32,500 nt of DNA. Source: Stramonita haemastoma (Eukaryota; Mollusca; Gastropoda; Neogastropoda; Muricidae). Location of the stretch: assembly GCA_030674155.1 (NCBI GenBank), contig CM060318.1, forward strand, positions 72,778,646 through 72,811,145, read 5' to 3'. The notes under the pieces are model-generated. The model made no database searches, had not been told where the DNA came from, and saw only the letters and a list, made by a program, of their open reading frames with translations. Below, piece after piece: positions 9,552 through 19,447 of the stretch; position 1 is the stretch's first letter, and each line of letters opens with the position of its first letter. The position numbers and the translations under genes were made by a program.

Positions 9552-9780
9552 CTTTCTAATTTGCTACAATTATTTATTGTCATTGGTTGTTTGTTGTGAG
9601 GGTCGAGTCCAAGCGCTTTGATTTGTTGTTACAAGATATAGCGCTATATAAATTCCATGTATTATCATTATTATTATTATAAACTATGTGGTCGTATGAG
9701 AGCGAGGCATCAGAGGCCTCAGTTCCTCTAGGGGCCAACAACAAAAGCCTATATAAAAAAAATGAAAGAAAAACAAAACA

Positions 9781-9782
<2 letters not shown>

Positions 9783-9849
<67 letters not shown>
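9783..9849. repeat. (CT)n microsatellite
   Basis: Near-perfect CT dinucleotide array with one phase slip at about 9813. Confidence 0.95.
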
Positions 9850-9852
<3 letters not shown>

Positions 9853-10700
9853 AGAAAATAGGGGCTGATATTGCTTTGGTATTGTAGCCTCCAAGTTCTT
9901 CTACCTCCATGCGGGGCCACCTGGGTAACGCTAACAGGAGAGGACAATTACCAGAAAGCCTTGGGAAACCACTTATTTATGTTTCTTTGCCAAAACCCTC
10001 ACATGACAACACCTAAAAGCGGCATGGAATTCTAACATGGGTGTAACATAACTGATATATTGGTGAATGTAAATGTGAAAAAGCGGTGATGTAGCAATCA
10101 GCTGGTGATCCCTATGTTGAATATGAATGTCATGTTGTGCATCATTACATGATGTGGTAACCATGTCATGATGATCACTGTGTTACATGTGTTGTTTGAA
10201 AGTTTCTGGGTTGTCTGTTTCATCCCTGACCTTCTGTCCCCATGTGAAAGGACTTAAGAATACCGCTTTCAAATACAAATCGTACTGACATGGATTTCAT
10301 GTCCAATTTTTTTCACATCAAAACTGGTTTTGTATATGACGAAAATTATTTATTTTTAATCAAAACAAAACGCATGTATCAGTGACTTGTGTGATTCGTT
10401 ATTGAATAGGATAGATCTATAAAAGCTTTGATAGCAATACATTTTGAACATTGTTCTCTCTCCGATAGTGAAAAAAATATAGTTATCATAGTTTACAATA
10501 TCTGTGTTTATTGCAGCTGTTAAACCATGATATGGAATCCACGCCATGCCGGTTATTTGGGCTGTTGTGATTTTTTTCTTCATAGTTATATAACTATGTG
10601 TTCTGTGTGCAACCCCTTTCCCACCTGTGAATGGATTGAAAAGCTTACCACAATAAGCTGTTGTCATTTTTTCATTGTCATTGTCATTGTCTTATCATTA

Positions 10701-10705
<5 letters not shown>
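9850..10705. other. Unique-looking AT-rich sequence, no gene recognised
   Basis: Stops occur in all frames. There are short CATGATG-like repeats around 10130-10175 but no motif or repeat family I can name. Confidence 0.5.
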
Positions 10706-10746
<41 letters not shown>

Positions 10747-10749
10747 TCT

Positions 10750-10791
<42 letters not shown>

Positions 10792-10830
10792 CTCTCTTCC
10801 TCCCTCCCTCCTCCCTCCCTTCTTTCCCAC
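10706..10830. repeat. (CT)n and C/T-rich tract
   Basis: CT arrays with TTCT interruptions, passing into CCTCCCTCC units. A poly-C run (10853-10866) and poly-A run (10918-10936) follow. Confidence 0.9.
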
Positions 10831-11345
10831 ACGAACAAAGTCCACACACTCAACCCCCCCCCCCCCACACACACACTCAGTTCTTCTACACTTTAGCCTA
10901 TATGATAAGAACAACGTAAAAAAAAAAAAAAAAAAACTTGCTAGAAGCGCTACATAACTTCCGTTTCCCCTGTATACTGGTTCCTGTTCCTGTCAGGAAC
11001 GATAATCTCCTTAGAATCCTTGTTGTGTAAGGACGGCAGCTCTGGCAACAGGCAGAAGACAGAAGTGAAAAAAATCCCCCTGTACAAGGTAAAAACACCG
11101 CGATGTTGGTTGGGGATCCACGGTGGATTATCTCTGGGATTAAGGACCCGTGTAGCCAGGGGTATGGACATTGCCACCGATCCATCATGACATCCTGACA
11201 CGTGTTTTGTGGCCGAGTTTTATTCCGTGTTACATCACGGCGTGGCGAGTTTGGGGGAAGAGAAGAATCATTGTGTTTTTGGGAAGAATCTGGGTGTGAC
11301 TCTGGGATGTTGCTATCTGTCATTAATGGTGTTGTCGTTGTTTTT
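10831..11345. other. No gene recognised
   Basis: The minus strand is open from 11470 to 10898, but the N-terminal third of that reading is a CA microsatellite (His-Thr repeat) and the rest has no domain I can identify. I do not call it a gene. Confidence 0.5.
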
Positions 11346-11379
11346 AGGAGTGAGTGAGTGAGTGAGTGAGTGAATGAAT

Positions 11380-11452
<73 letters not shown>
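11346..11452. repeat. (GAGT)n(GT)n compound microsatellite
   Basis: GAGT/GAAT units (11347-11380) run into a GT array (11381-11452), then a GTGC/GCGC patch to about 11490. Confidence 0.95.
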
Positions 11453-11453
<1 letters not shown>

Positions 11454-11527
11454 CGTGCGTGCGCGCGCACTCGTGCGTGCGTGCGTGCGTTATGCGTTCG
11501 TACCTAGTAAACAAGCCGAGGTACAGG

Positions 11528-11621
11528 ATATCCTGGTGGTGAGAGCGTGGCACTCGTGATCTGAGGGCCCAGGTTCAAGCCACCACAGTTCCAGGGCAGC
11601 TTCCCACTGGAGTTAACATCA
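11528..11621 (+). mobile_element. SINE family A copy 3, 5' part (interrupted)
   Basis: Box A-like TATCCTGGTGG (11529-11539) and box B-like GGTTCAAGCCA (11572-11582) have normal tRNA spacing. They are followed by CACTGGAGTTAACATCA (11605-11621), which matches CTGGAGTTAACATCA in copy 4 (about 12612-12626). The match then stops and resumes at 12018. Confidence 0.75.
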
Positions 11622-12017
11622 ATACTCAAGCCTCAAGACTCAAGAATACTTTAATGTCTCAACTAGAGAAATGATGAGTGGCATTTTTAAATCACAATTA
11701 CACAGAATACATTATCAAACAATACAGACTAAGAAATAACACAATATCTTAAAAGCCAACAATACTCTACGTCACGCACACACCCACGCACGCACGCAAG
11801 CAAGTGCGCACGCACGCATACACGCACACTCAAGCAATGGTTAAGAGTAACAAAACACAATTATAACACAAAAGTGGTTTGAACACATCTCATGAAATAT
11901 CTCGCCAAATTTATCAATGCATATATCACCAGTATAAGTATTTTACATTAAAATGAAAAGCATAAACACATTTTTATATTAAAAGATATATATATTCAAC
12001 ACTTTCTCCCCTTCACT
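11622..12017 (-). mobile_element. Sequence nested inside SINE A copy 3, possible truncated retroelement
   Basis: About 400 bp splits the SINE. Its left edge carries TCAAG/CTCAAGA direct repeats (11626-11646), which on the minus strand would be a short repeat tail at a 3' end. CATCA occurs at both edges (11617-11621 and 12018-12022), a possible target duplication. Inside are a CACG-rich patch (11770-11830) and AT-rich DNA; no coding frame is seen. The mechanism and orientation are inferred. Confidence 0.4.
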
Positions 12018-12325
12018 CATCACAGCTGACACTATATCGATCCCAGTCCCGCAAATGTCCTTTGGATGAGACTAGAAACTGAGGTCCTGTCTGCGAACGC
12101 ACACATAACATCCTGCACTCACGGTAAAACCCGTTCCGCCTTACGGAAGAATACGCCATTATTTGTGCCGGTGAGAAGAGGTGCTAAAACTGACAAAAAC
12201 TGCATGCACACGGGTGCAGTGTGCAAACGTCACTCCGAAGTCGGAATGTGGGTACCTTAATGCTCAGTAAACATCAACAGACGCAAAATCTCTCCATTGG
12301 TCGGTCAATCTCGGAGGTCTAGCCG
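12018..12325 (+). mobile_element. SINE family A copy 3, 3' part (tail type 2)
   Basis: It resumes with CATCACAGCTGAC, then the core TCCTTTGGATGAGAC (12058-12072), AACCCGTTCCGCCTTACGG, GTGCCGGTGAGAAG and the type 2 3' end ACGCAAAATCTC (about 12280-12291) and GGAGGTCTAGCCG (12313-12325), as in copy 2. Confidence 0.8.
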
Positions 12326-12529
12326 AGCGAGGAACCGAGAGAAAAGAAGATAAGCAGACGATAATCATCTTGTAAATACCACGTGCTATCTATCCCTTCA
12401 TCCCCACCCTCTCCGTCCCTGCTCTTTTTCTTTTCTTTTCTTTGATTTGAGTATACGGGCTGCTGAAACACAGAGTAGACAGAGGAGGCGAGGAATGGTA
12501 ATAAGGAGGGGAGTAAGGAGAAAGAAGGG

Positions 12530-12895
12530 GAGACGGGATAGCCTAATTGTCAGAACATTGCGCTGGCTATTTGACGACCCGAGTCCGATTCCCGGTCGAG
12601 GGGTTTTTTCTCCTGGAGTTAACATCAGTGCTGACTCCACTCTCCCCAAAAGTCTTTCGGATGAGACTGTAAATCGAGGCCCCGAGTGCGAACACACGCA
12701 GAACATCTTTCGCACACGTTAAATCCTGTTCCGCTTTTCGTAAGAGTAGGCTATTGTGTGCCGGTGGGAACAGATGACAATATTATTTTACACAACTGCA
12801 TATACACGGGGACTAGATATAATTATAAAAAAAAAACACATGAGTGCTTATTCTATTATCCTCGATATAAAAGAATAAAATAAATAAAATAGAAA
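12530..12895 (+). mobile_element. SINE family A copy 4 (most complete, tail type 1)
   Basis: Box A-like TAGCCTAATTG (12539-12549, 10 of 11 consensus positions) and box B-like AGTCCGATTCC (12582-12592) form the tRNA head. The body reads GTTAACATCAGTGCTGACTC, the core GTCTTTCGGATGAGAC (about 12652-12667), CCTGTTCCGCTTTTCG, TGTGCCGGTGGGAACAG and the type 1 3' end CTATTATCCTCGATATAAA (12853-12871), then an A-rich tail of AATAA units. I use it as the family reference for this window. Confidence 0.9.
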
Positions 12896-13254
12896 GGCAT
12901 TGCACATTTCAGAGTGGGGATTTTTTTTGGTTAAAAAGAATTGCTGATTTTTTTTTTTAAATGGAAAGACACGAAAAGGGCAAAGAGAAAAGAAAAATGA
13001 AAAGACAAGAAGAAAAGACATGGGTTGGGGTTGGGGTTGGTGGTGGAGGTAGATTATAAAAAAAAAAAAATCAACATGCCTATTATTTTAACACGCAAAG
13101 TATGCACAACAGATTGAATACTATTGGCTACAAGTCGAGCATTGCTGTTTATCCATCTTGAGATCTTTAAAAAAAAAAAAAAAAGGACTAATGTGGAGAT
13201 CACGCGCGCGTACCACATATTCATGTACACACACATACATACAAACACACATAC
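12896..13254. other. Low-complexity stretch, no gene recognised
   Basis: Poly-T, A/G-rich and poly-A runs. TGGGTTGGGGTTGGGGTTGG (13020-13039) is a G-rich repeat with three runs of three or more G plus a GG, a weak G-quadruplex candidate. Confidence 0.55.
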
Positions 13255-13295
13255 ACACGACACACCCCTACACACACACACACACACACAACACA

Positions 13296-13332
<37 letters not shown>

Positions 13333-13432
13333 ACCACCACCACCAACCACCACACAACACACACAACACACACACACACAACACAACACAAACACAACAC
13401 AACACAACACAACACAACACAACACAAAACAC
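13255..13432. repeat. (CA)n / (CAC)n / (ACAAC)n compound microsatellite
   Basis: CA arrays, a CAC patch (13330-13349), more CA, then an ACAAC pentamer array (13378-13430). The Thr/His ORFs across it are artefacts. Confidence 0.93.
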
Positions 13433-13757
13433 AACGCTGAATCACAACCATCTCCTACTGTGTTTATAAAAAAAATTAAAGAAAAGAAGAAAAACAAAAC
13501 AAACAAAGAAAAAAGAAAGAAAGAGAAGGAAAAAGGAACAAAAATACAAGCAAGCAGATGACATGTGGCAGAAGTTGTGATTAACAGTGGAAAGGAAGGA
13601 GAGGCAGAAGTGGACAGCAGTGGCTGACTAAGTGAGGATGACAAATAGTACATACATACATACAGCATTCTTCTCCGCTTAGTCTGGCCTCTACACGGCT
13701 TTGTCTGGGCTTTGCTCAGCTTGCTGCAACACACCCTAACACTATATATTTATATTT
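13433..13757. other. A-rich stretch, no gene recognised
   Basis: Low-complexity AAAG/AAAC DNA (13465-13555) and a short CATA patch (about 13648-13664). The long minus-strand reading frame across here is built from repeats. Confidence 0.5.
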
Positions 13758-13985
13758 TAAAAAAATATTTTATACCGCTTTATGTCATAGCAGATTTCTC
13801 TGCGTGAAATTCGGGCTGCTCTCCCCGCCATAAGTGCAGCGCCACCCATTATATTGTTTTCCTGTCTGAAACAGTGTTTGTTTCCCTATCAGAGTGGCTT
13901 TTTTTGCTACAGAATTTTGCCAGGGACAACCCTCTTGTTGCCGTGGGGTCTTTTACGTACGCTAAATAATGATGTTTAACACAGG

Positions 13986-14016
<31 letters not shown>

Positions 14017-14150
14017 TACCACCCAGACCACCGCTCATGGTCTAATGGATGGAGGAAAAGTTTGGGCCCAAGCGGGATTCGAACCGCCGCACACTCCGAT
14101 CCGGAATTGTCGCTCTCTAGGCAGTAGCGTTACCTCTAGACCGCCGATTC
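13758..14150 (-). mobile_element. SINE family B copy 1 (full length)
   Basis: On the minus strand, box A-like CGGTCTAGAGG (bases 14143-14133, 10 of 11 consensus positions) and perfect box B GGTTCGAATCC (14085-14075) form a tRNA-derived head. The core reads GTCTTTCGGATGAGAC then AATAAACCGAGGTCC, the same core as family A. The 3' body differs: ACCCCACGGCAAC, TTGTCCCTGGCAAAATTCTG, GGGTGGCGCTGC and AGCCCGAATTTCACGCAGAG, ending in an AT-rich tail near 13760. It is non-coding. Confidence 0.9.
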
Positions 14151-14432
14151 GCTATGCTACCTACCTTCTGTGCAACATCTGCTAACTGTAACACCATTTT
14201 TCCTCACTCTTTGTATGACGTTTTCCTAACAAGCTGTTTGCTTTTGTAACATTTCGGTTCGGAAATTAAGATAGAAAGAAAAAACATTGCTCTATGGCGA
14301 TGATACCTGCACTGCTTTTAGCAGACTACACATTTCTAGTTTCAAGGTGTTGTGTGTGTGTGTGTGTTGGGGGGGGGGGGGGGTGTCTACAGTGAGCAAA
14401 AAAGGCTGGCCCAAACTTAAAAGGCCAGAAAA

Positions 14433-14606
14433 AAACGCACACAGAACATCTTGCGCACACTTAAATCCTGTTCCGCTTTTTGTAAGAGTAGGCCATCGCA
14501 TGCCGGTGGGAACAGATGACAATATTTACAAAACTGCATACACACAGGGACTGGATGTAAAAAAAGCTCACGAAAGCTTATTCCATTATCCTCGATATAA
14601 AAAATA

Positions 14607-14607
<1 letters not shown>
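14433..14607 (+). mobile_element. SINE family A copy 5 (5'-truncated, tail type 1)
   Basis: It begins inside the element at ACGCACACAGAACATC and runs through CCTGTTCCGCTTTTTG and TGCCGGTGGGAACAG to the 3' end CCATTATCCTCGATATAAA (14583-14601). It is closest to copy 4. Its tail runs straight into the TA microsatellite. Confidence 0.88.

Positions 14608-14697
<90 letters not shown>
14608..14697. repeat. (TA)n microsatellite at a SINE tail
   Basis: About 45 uninterrupted TA units directly after the SINE copy 5 tail. Confidence 0.95.
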
Positions 14698-14698
<1 letters not shown>

Positions 14699-15159
14699 CA
14701 CGCACGCACGCACGCGTACGCACTAATACACACACACCATGTAATAACTCACATTACCCCCCTCCCCCAACACATATATGAAACCGCAATCACCACCACC
14801 ATACCCCCCTCCTTCTTTCCCCGACCCCCCACCCCCACCCCCACCCCCCCCCAAACCCATCCGCCAGCCAACCAATCAACCAAAACAAAAAAAAAACCCA
14901 AACCCCGATAAAACCAACAGTCAGAACAAGAACAAAAAAGAAACAAGAAACACCCCCCCCCCCCTCCCCCAAAATCCCAACCCGAAAGGTTACACCCACA
15001 TGTTGACTTTAATTGTGCATGCATGTTCAGGGCAAGTTCATTTGGCAGTTGTTCCATTAAGCCACGTGTCAGTTTCAAATCCATGTGACCTTACGTAGCC
15101 TACCTATTTACTTATGCAAGCTCTGCAGGTTGACAATCAAATATCTTCTCGTCTTTTTT
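14698..15159. other. C/A-rich low-complexity stretch, no gene recognised
   Basis: CACG patch, then CCACCCCC-rich DNA (14755-14990). ORFs on both strands here are low-complexity artefacts. Confidence 0.6.
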
Positions 15160-15700
15160 GCGTTCAGCCAACACTGTTTCAATTTAGAACAGTCAGTTCC
15201 CCCAAGAGAATGCCAGGGGGCCTGTTAATATAAACAGCATCCCTTCTGCAAATTCTGGCCTAACATTTCCCTCTTTTCTATCCCTCTCTTTGTTTCTTTC
15301 TGCATTGTTCCTTTCACTGCCTGTCACCTCCTTCTTGTACGTTTTCTGCCTTCTTGGTTCATTCTCCTACCTTTTTTCGTTAAACATTACAATTATCTTC
15401 CATGCCGAAGTCCCATGCGCTGGGTCTGACTTGTCAAGCGCTTAATGGCAGCGCAATGCATTTTCACTCAAATGACCGACAACAATAGCTGCTGTTTCGG
15501 CGTTCGAGGAGGGAGAAGAAACAAGATTCAGTACTGAATTGTGTGTATTCAGATTAATGCTAGCTGAACAGCCCTCTGTCTGCCAGCAATGACTGTTTTG
15601 CAAAGGGGATTAAACACAGCAGGAAATATTACATGAAATTAATCATCCATTTTCTGTGTTAGACCCAGAATAGCCTCCTTCCTGTTATGTACGTTTACAC
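15160..15700. promoter_or_regulatory. Repeat-free balanced-composition block, possible non-coding conserved element
   Basis: It has no microsatellite, no SINE match and no open frame, in contrast to its surroundings. From about 15400 it carries homeodomain-type TAAT cores (15435, 15554, 15640) and an ACAATAG Sox-like site (15482). Such short motifs occur by chance, so the regulatory reading is a guess based on the unusual lack of repeats. Confidence 0.2.
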
Positions 15701-15732
15701 CACTTGTGTCTGATTTATATATTTTTTAAAAA

Positions 15733-15793
15733 AGAGGGGGGGGGGGGGGGGGGGGGGCAGAGAGATAGAGAGGGGAGAGAGAGAGGGGGGTGG
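15733..15793. repeat. Poly-G and (GA)n tract
   Basis: A run of G (about 15736-15757) followed by AGAG/GGGG repeats. Confidence 0.9.
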
Positions 15794-16462
15794 GTGGTGG
15801 ATGGAGCGGTTGTTTGCAGAAAACTGGCTATGATTTGTTTGAAATTCTGCTACTTTTTTTTTTATTTAATGTCGTCGCCTCATGTGTAACGCAGGTTACA
15901 CACTTAGATTAGTTTTCTTCATGTAGATATCGTTTATTTCACTTGTGGTTTAAACATGATTTTAAACTAAACATGATTTTAAACTAATGATTTCGATTTT
16001 TTTTTTTTTTTTACAAATTCATCACATGGAATCAGAAAATGTTTCTTTATTTTAAAACAACAACAAAAAACCCCCACTTTAAAACACGCATGTAACTCAT
16101 GTTACGGAGTCACACCAGACATTCATCACTTGCTGTCGCATGGAATTTGGAAACAGTCGTTAATATTTGAACCTGTAAATTTCGAACAGGATGTTCTTTC
16201 AGATCCATTATGAACGTTATTTTGCTAAGCTTATAAATGCTACAACTGTGGCTACATTCTTGTCCACTGAGTTACAGCTTGGGTGCAGCATACTTGTCCA
16301 TGTCAGTGTGTGTACAGGAAAAATTCTCTTGCTTCTTTTCTTGATATTAACACGGTGATTCCTAAATTTTACAACAAAAATCAGAAGCGTTTGGTTCGTT
16401 TAAAAACGAACCACCAAAGTCTTTCAGGCACCAGAAATAGAAAGGACTTCAACCACATATTT
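15794..16462. other. AT-rich stretch, no gene recognised
   Basis: It contains a direct duplication of AAACATGATTTTAAACTAA (about 15952-15987) and a poly-T run (15997-16011). Confidence 0.55.
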
Positions 16463-16652
16463 TGTAATTCCTATTCAGATGCGACACAGACCGCCACTCC
16501 CGCATCGGACTGACCAGCCACAGCCGGCGCTGTCGCAGAACAAACGACCTTCATCTGGCGCGAATTCCATAGTCGACACCGACCGCCAGAGGACTACTAC
16601 CATTTCAATATTCAAAATGTGATGCAGAGCAAGTACATATGTAATTCCTATT
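16463..16652 (+). mobile_element. Severely 5'-truncated LINE insertion with 13-bp target-site duplication
   Basis: TGTAATTCCTATT occurs exactly at 16463-16475 and again at 16640-16652. Between them, 16480-16551 encodes a LINE ORF2 C-terminus, reading CDTDRHSRIGL then TSHSRRCRR to a stop at TAG 16570-16572. The C..R.SRIGL.SH motif is a common C-terminal signature of animal non-LTR elements. About 70 bp of 3' UTR follow. The 164-bp insert with flanking repeats is a textbook target-primed reverse-transcription product; no long poly(A) tail is visible. Confidence 0.83.
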
Positions 16653-16673
16653 TAATCATCAACATCTATATAG

Positions 16674-16674
<1 letters not shown>

Positions 16675-16763
<89 letters not shown>
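16675..16763. repeat. (GT)n microsatellite
   Basis: About 44 uninterrupted GT units. Confidence 0.96.
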
Positions 16764-16766
<3 letters not shown>

Positions 16767-16994
16767 TATTTGGGCTGTGAACAAAGTCATCTATCTTGGT
16801 AGTGAACATGATGCTGTCATCTGGCCATAGGGTCAGGTTGGGTTGAGTTTTGTTGTTTGTTGTCCTTTTTTATTTATTTTTTTGTTTGGGCTTTTACTAG
16901 GGGGTGGGGTAGGGTGGAGGGGGCATTTGTTTTGTTTTTTGTTTTGCTTTTTTTTAATGCATAAGATAGCACTAGATTTTGCAAAAGCGCACGG

Positions 16995-17089
16995 AATGCC
17001 ACCGGAATCTTTTCGTCTACAACCAGTGTTTGTATTCACTATTGTATTGTATTGTATTGTATTGTATTGTATTGTATTGTATTGTATTG
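16995..17089 (+). repeat. Duplicated unit copy 1: 46-bp leader plus (ATTGT)9
   Basis: The 46 bases beginning AATGCCACCGGAATC and ending TGTATTCACT are followed by nine ATTGT units. The whole is identical to 17614-17704, and the copies diverge just after the ninth unit. Confidence 0.9.
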
Positions 17090-17401
17090 CCGATACCAGT
17101 ACCCACACTGTATTCTCTCAATAAACAGGAAACTTCATGTTTTAACACTCAAGCAGGAAGCAGACCCTGCCCAGCCTTGATGTGGCCTCAGTGTACAAAC
17201 ACACTCTGAGCCTGTGACTGTGCTGTAGTGAGACCTGGATTATGACATAACATCTTCCCACACTTTTAGTTCGTCAGCTAGAATGATTCCACCACCCGTG
17301 TCTGCAAAAGATAGATCGACAGATGTCTGACAGCTAAATAACACGTCCAACATTCTGGGACTGAAAAAATGAAGCTTTTCAAACACACACACACACACAC
17401 A

Positions 17402-17434
<33 letters not shown>

Positions 17435-17613
17435 CACACAGAGATAAATATATCTATCCCGTACTTTAGCGACCGCGGGGGCGCCCCCGAAGATTTGACA
17501 ACCAGTTCCCTCCAGCTGTTATCACGGAAAATGTATTTCTTTGTTTGAAATAATCCAGTAACTATTTGGATCTGAATTTGAATTTGTTTGGAACAAGGAG
17601 AGGAAAACTGTGT
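17090..17613. other. Spacer between the duplicated units, no gene recognised
   Basis: It holds a CA microsatellite (17383-17432) and a 14-bp perfect palindrome, CGGGGGCGCCCCCG (17476-17489), in a GC-rich island unlike its AT-rich flanks. Confidence 0.6.
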
Positions 17614-17708
17614 AATGCCACCGGAATCTTTTCGTCTACAACCAGTGTTTGTATTCACTATTGTATTGTATTGTATTGTATTGTATTGTATTGTATTGTA
17701 TTGTATCG
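17614..17708 (+). repeat. Duplicated unit copy 2: 46-bp leader plus (ATTGT)9
   Basis: Identical in leader sequence and unit number to 16995-17085. It is followed by two ATCGT variants and then GTATACCACTT, and abuts the tail of SINE family B copy 2. Confidence 0.9.
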
Positions 17709-17714
17709 TATCGT

Positions 17715-17935
17715 ATACCACTTTTAATTTACACACAGTCGAATTTGTATTTTGTATACCACTTAAGTCACAGCAGATTTTTCAGCGTAAAATTCGGGCT
17801 CCTCTCCGCAGTGAGAGTGCGTCACCACAAGAGCAGCGCCACCCATTATCATCTCTCTTCTTTTCCTGTTTGTATGATTGTGTAGTTAGTCTCTCTCCTA
17901 TCAGAGTGCCCTTTAGATCGAATTTCCTTTCTAAA
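17715..17935 (-). mobile_element. SINE family B copy 2 (5'-truncated)
   Basis: On the minus strand it carries the family B 3' body (GGGTGGCGCTGC, AGCCCGAATTTTACGCTGAA, AATCTGCTGTGACTTAAG) and lacks the core and tRNA head. Its tail contains GTATAC twice (17714-17719 and 17754-17759) and then passes into the ACAAT pentamer array at 17660-17704. Confidence 0.85.
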
Positions 17936-18000
17936 TAAAAACTGCATTGGTAACAGACCTGCTCCCCTATTTTTTTTGTCAATAAGACAGGAGGTTGCAT

Positions 18001-18390
18001 TACGTAGGTACCCGTCAGTCTCCGGAAGACTATGGAGTTGCGCTCTGAGGCTCTAGAGCACAAAGCCTGGGTAGGTAAGTATGGAGGCAAGCTGTTACCT
18101 ATGCAGCTGACATTCCCCCCTCTGCATGTCGCTGGAATGGTCCATTGGAAAGGCAACCTCCGATAGCATGGCTCCAGTGCTGTCGCAGGAGCCGCCGAAA
18201 CGTTGCCATCTACAGCCCCCAACTGCCCTGGGGACTCCAACTCCCCGATTTCCCCTCAGGGATCGTGTCTAAACACGACATCTGTGTGTATGCTGTTTTA
18301 TTGTTGTTGCTTTGTTGTCATCTGTTGTCAAATGACCTTTCTTTTGGCACAAATTCCATAGTCGACACCGACTGACGGAGGCCTACTATT
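18001..18390 (+). mobile_element. Dispersed-repeat candidate, 3' part related to the LINE fragment at 16476
   Basis: Bases 18343-18385 match 16555-16600: AATTCCATAGTCGACACCGA is shared exactly (18352-18371 and 16563-16582), followed by a similar GAGG.CTACTA. This places a LINE 3' UTR here on the plus strand. Upstream (18001-18330) is GC-richer DNA with a minus-strand open frame (18240 down to 17782) that crosses the SINE and resembles no protein I know. Its link to the same LINE is inferred. Confidence 0.45.
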
Positions 18391-18515
18391 TGTTGTCATC
18401 GCTCTTACCGGCACACAATGGCCTGCTCTCTCGAAAGGCCGAACCGGTTTTTAAGGTGTGCGCATGATGGTCTGTTTGCACACAGGGCCTCAGATTTTAG
18501 TCTCATCTGTATGGC
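18391..18515 (-). mobile_element. SINE family A copy 6 (truncated at both ends)
   Basis: On the minus strand: GATGAGACTAAAATCTGAGG, CCCTGTGTGCAAACAG, GCGCACACCTTAAAAACCGG, CATTGTGTGCCGGTAAGAGC. The 3' end stops at GATGACAAC, where it meets the LINE-like 3' UTR in opposite orientation. Confidence 0.78.

Positions 18516-19447
<932 letters not shown>

Larger units (their letters stand above)
7661..9680 (+). mobile_element. 5'-truncated CR1/L2-type non-LTR retrotransposon (LINE)
   Basis: The reverse-transcriptase frame has no stop from 7661 to 9331, followed by a ~350-bp 3' UTR ending in AGCGCTATATAAATT (9639-9653) and an ATT-repeat tail (9661-9680), the type of 3' end typical of L2/CR1 elements. 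The endonuclease domain and ORF1 are absent, so the element is truncated at its 5' end, the normal outcome of target-primed reverse transcription. The 3' UTR contains a GT microsatellite (9425-9551). No clear target-site duplication was found by eye. Confidence 0.9.

Noticed and set aside
10898..11470. 190-codon minus-strand ORF
   Set aside because: Its N-terminus is a CA microsatellite and the rest has no recognisable domain or splice support.
13054..13734. 226-codon minus-strand ORF with Cys/Val runs
   Set aside because: Produced by the CA and ACAAC microsatellites and an A-rich tract.
14075..14143. A minus-strand tRNA gene
   Set aside because: Good A and B boxes, but the sequence continues into the SINE family B core and body, and a second truncated copy exists at 17755.
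17782..18240. 152-codon minus-strand ORF
   Set aside because: It runs through SINE family B sequence and a dispersed repeat; codon usage and composition give no support.
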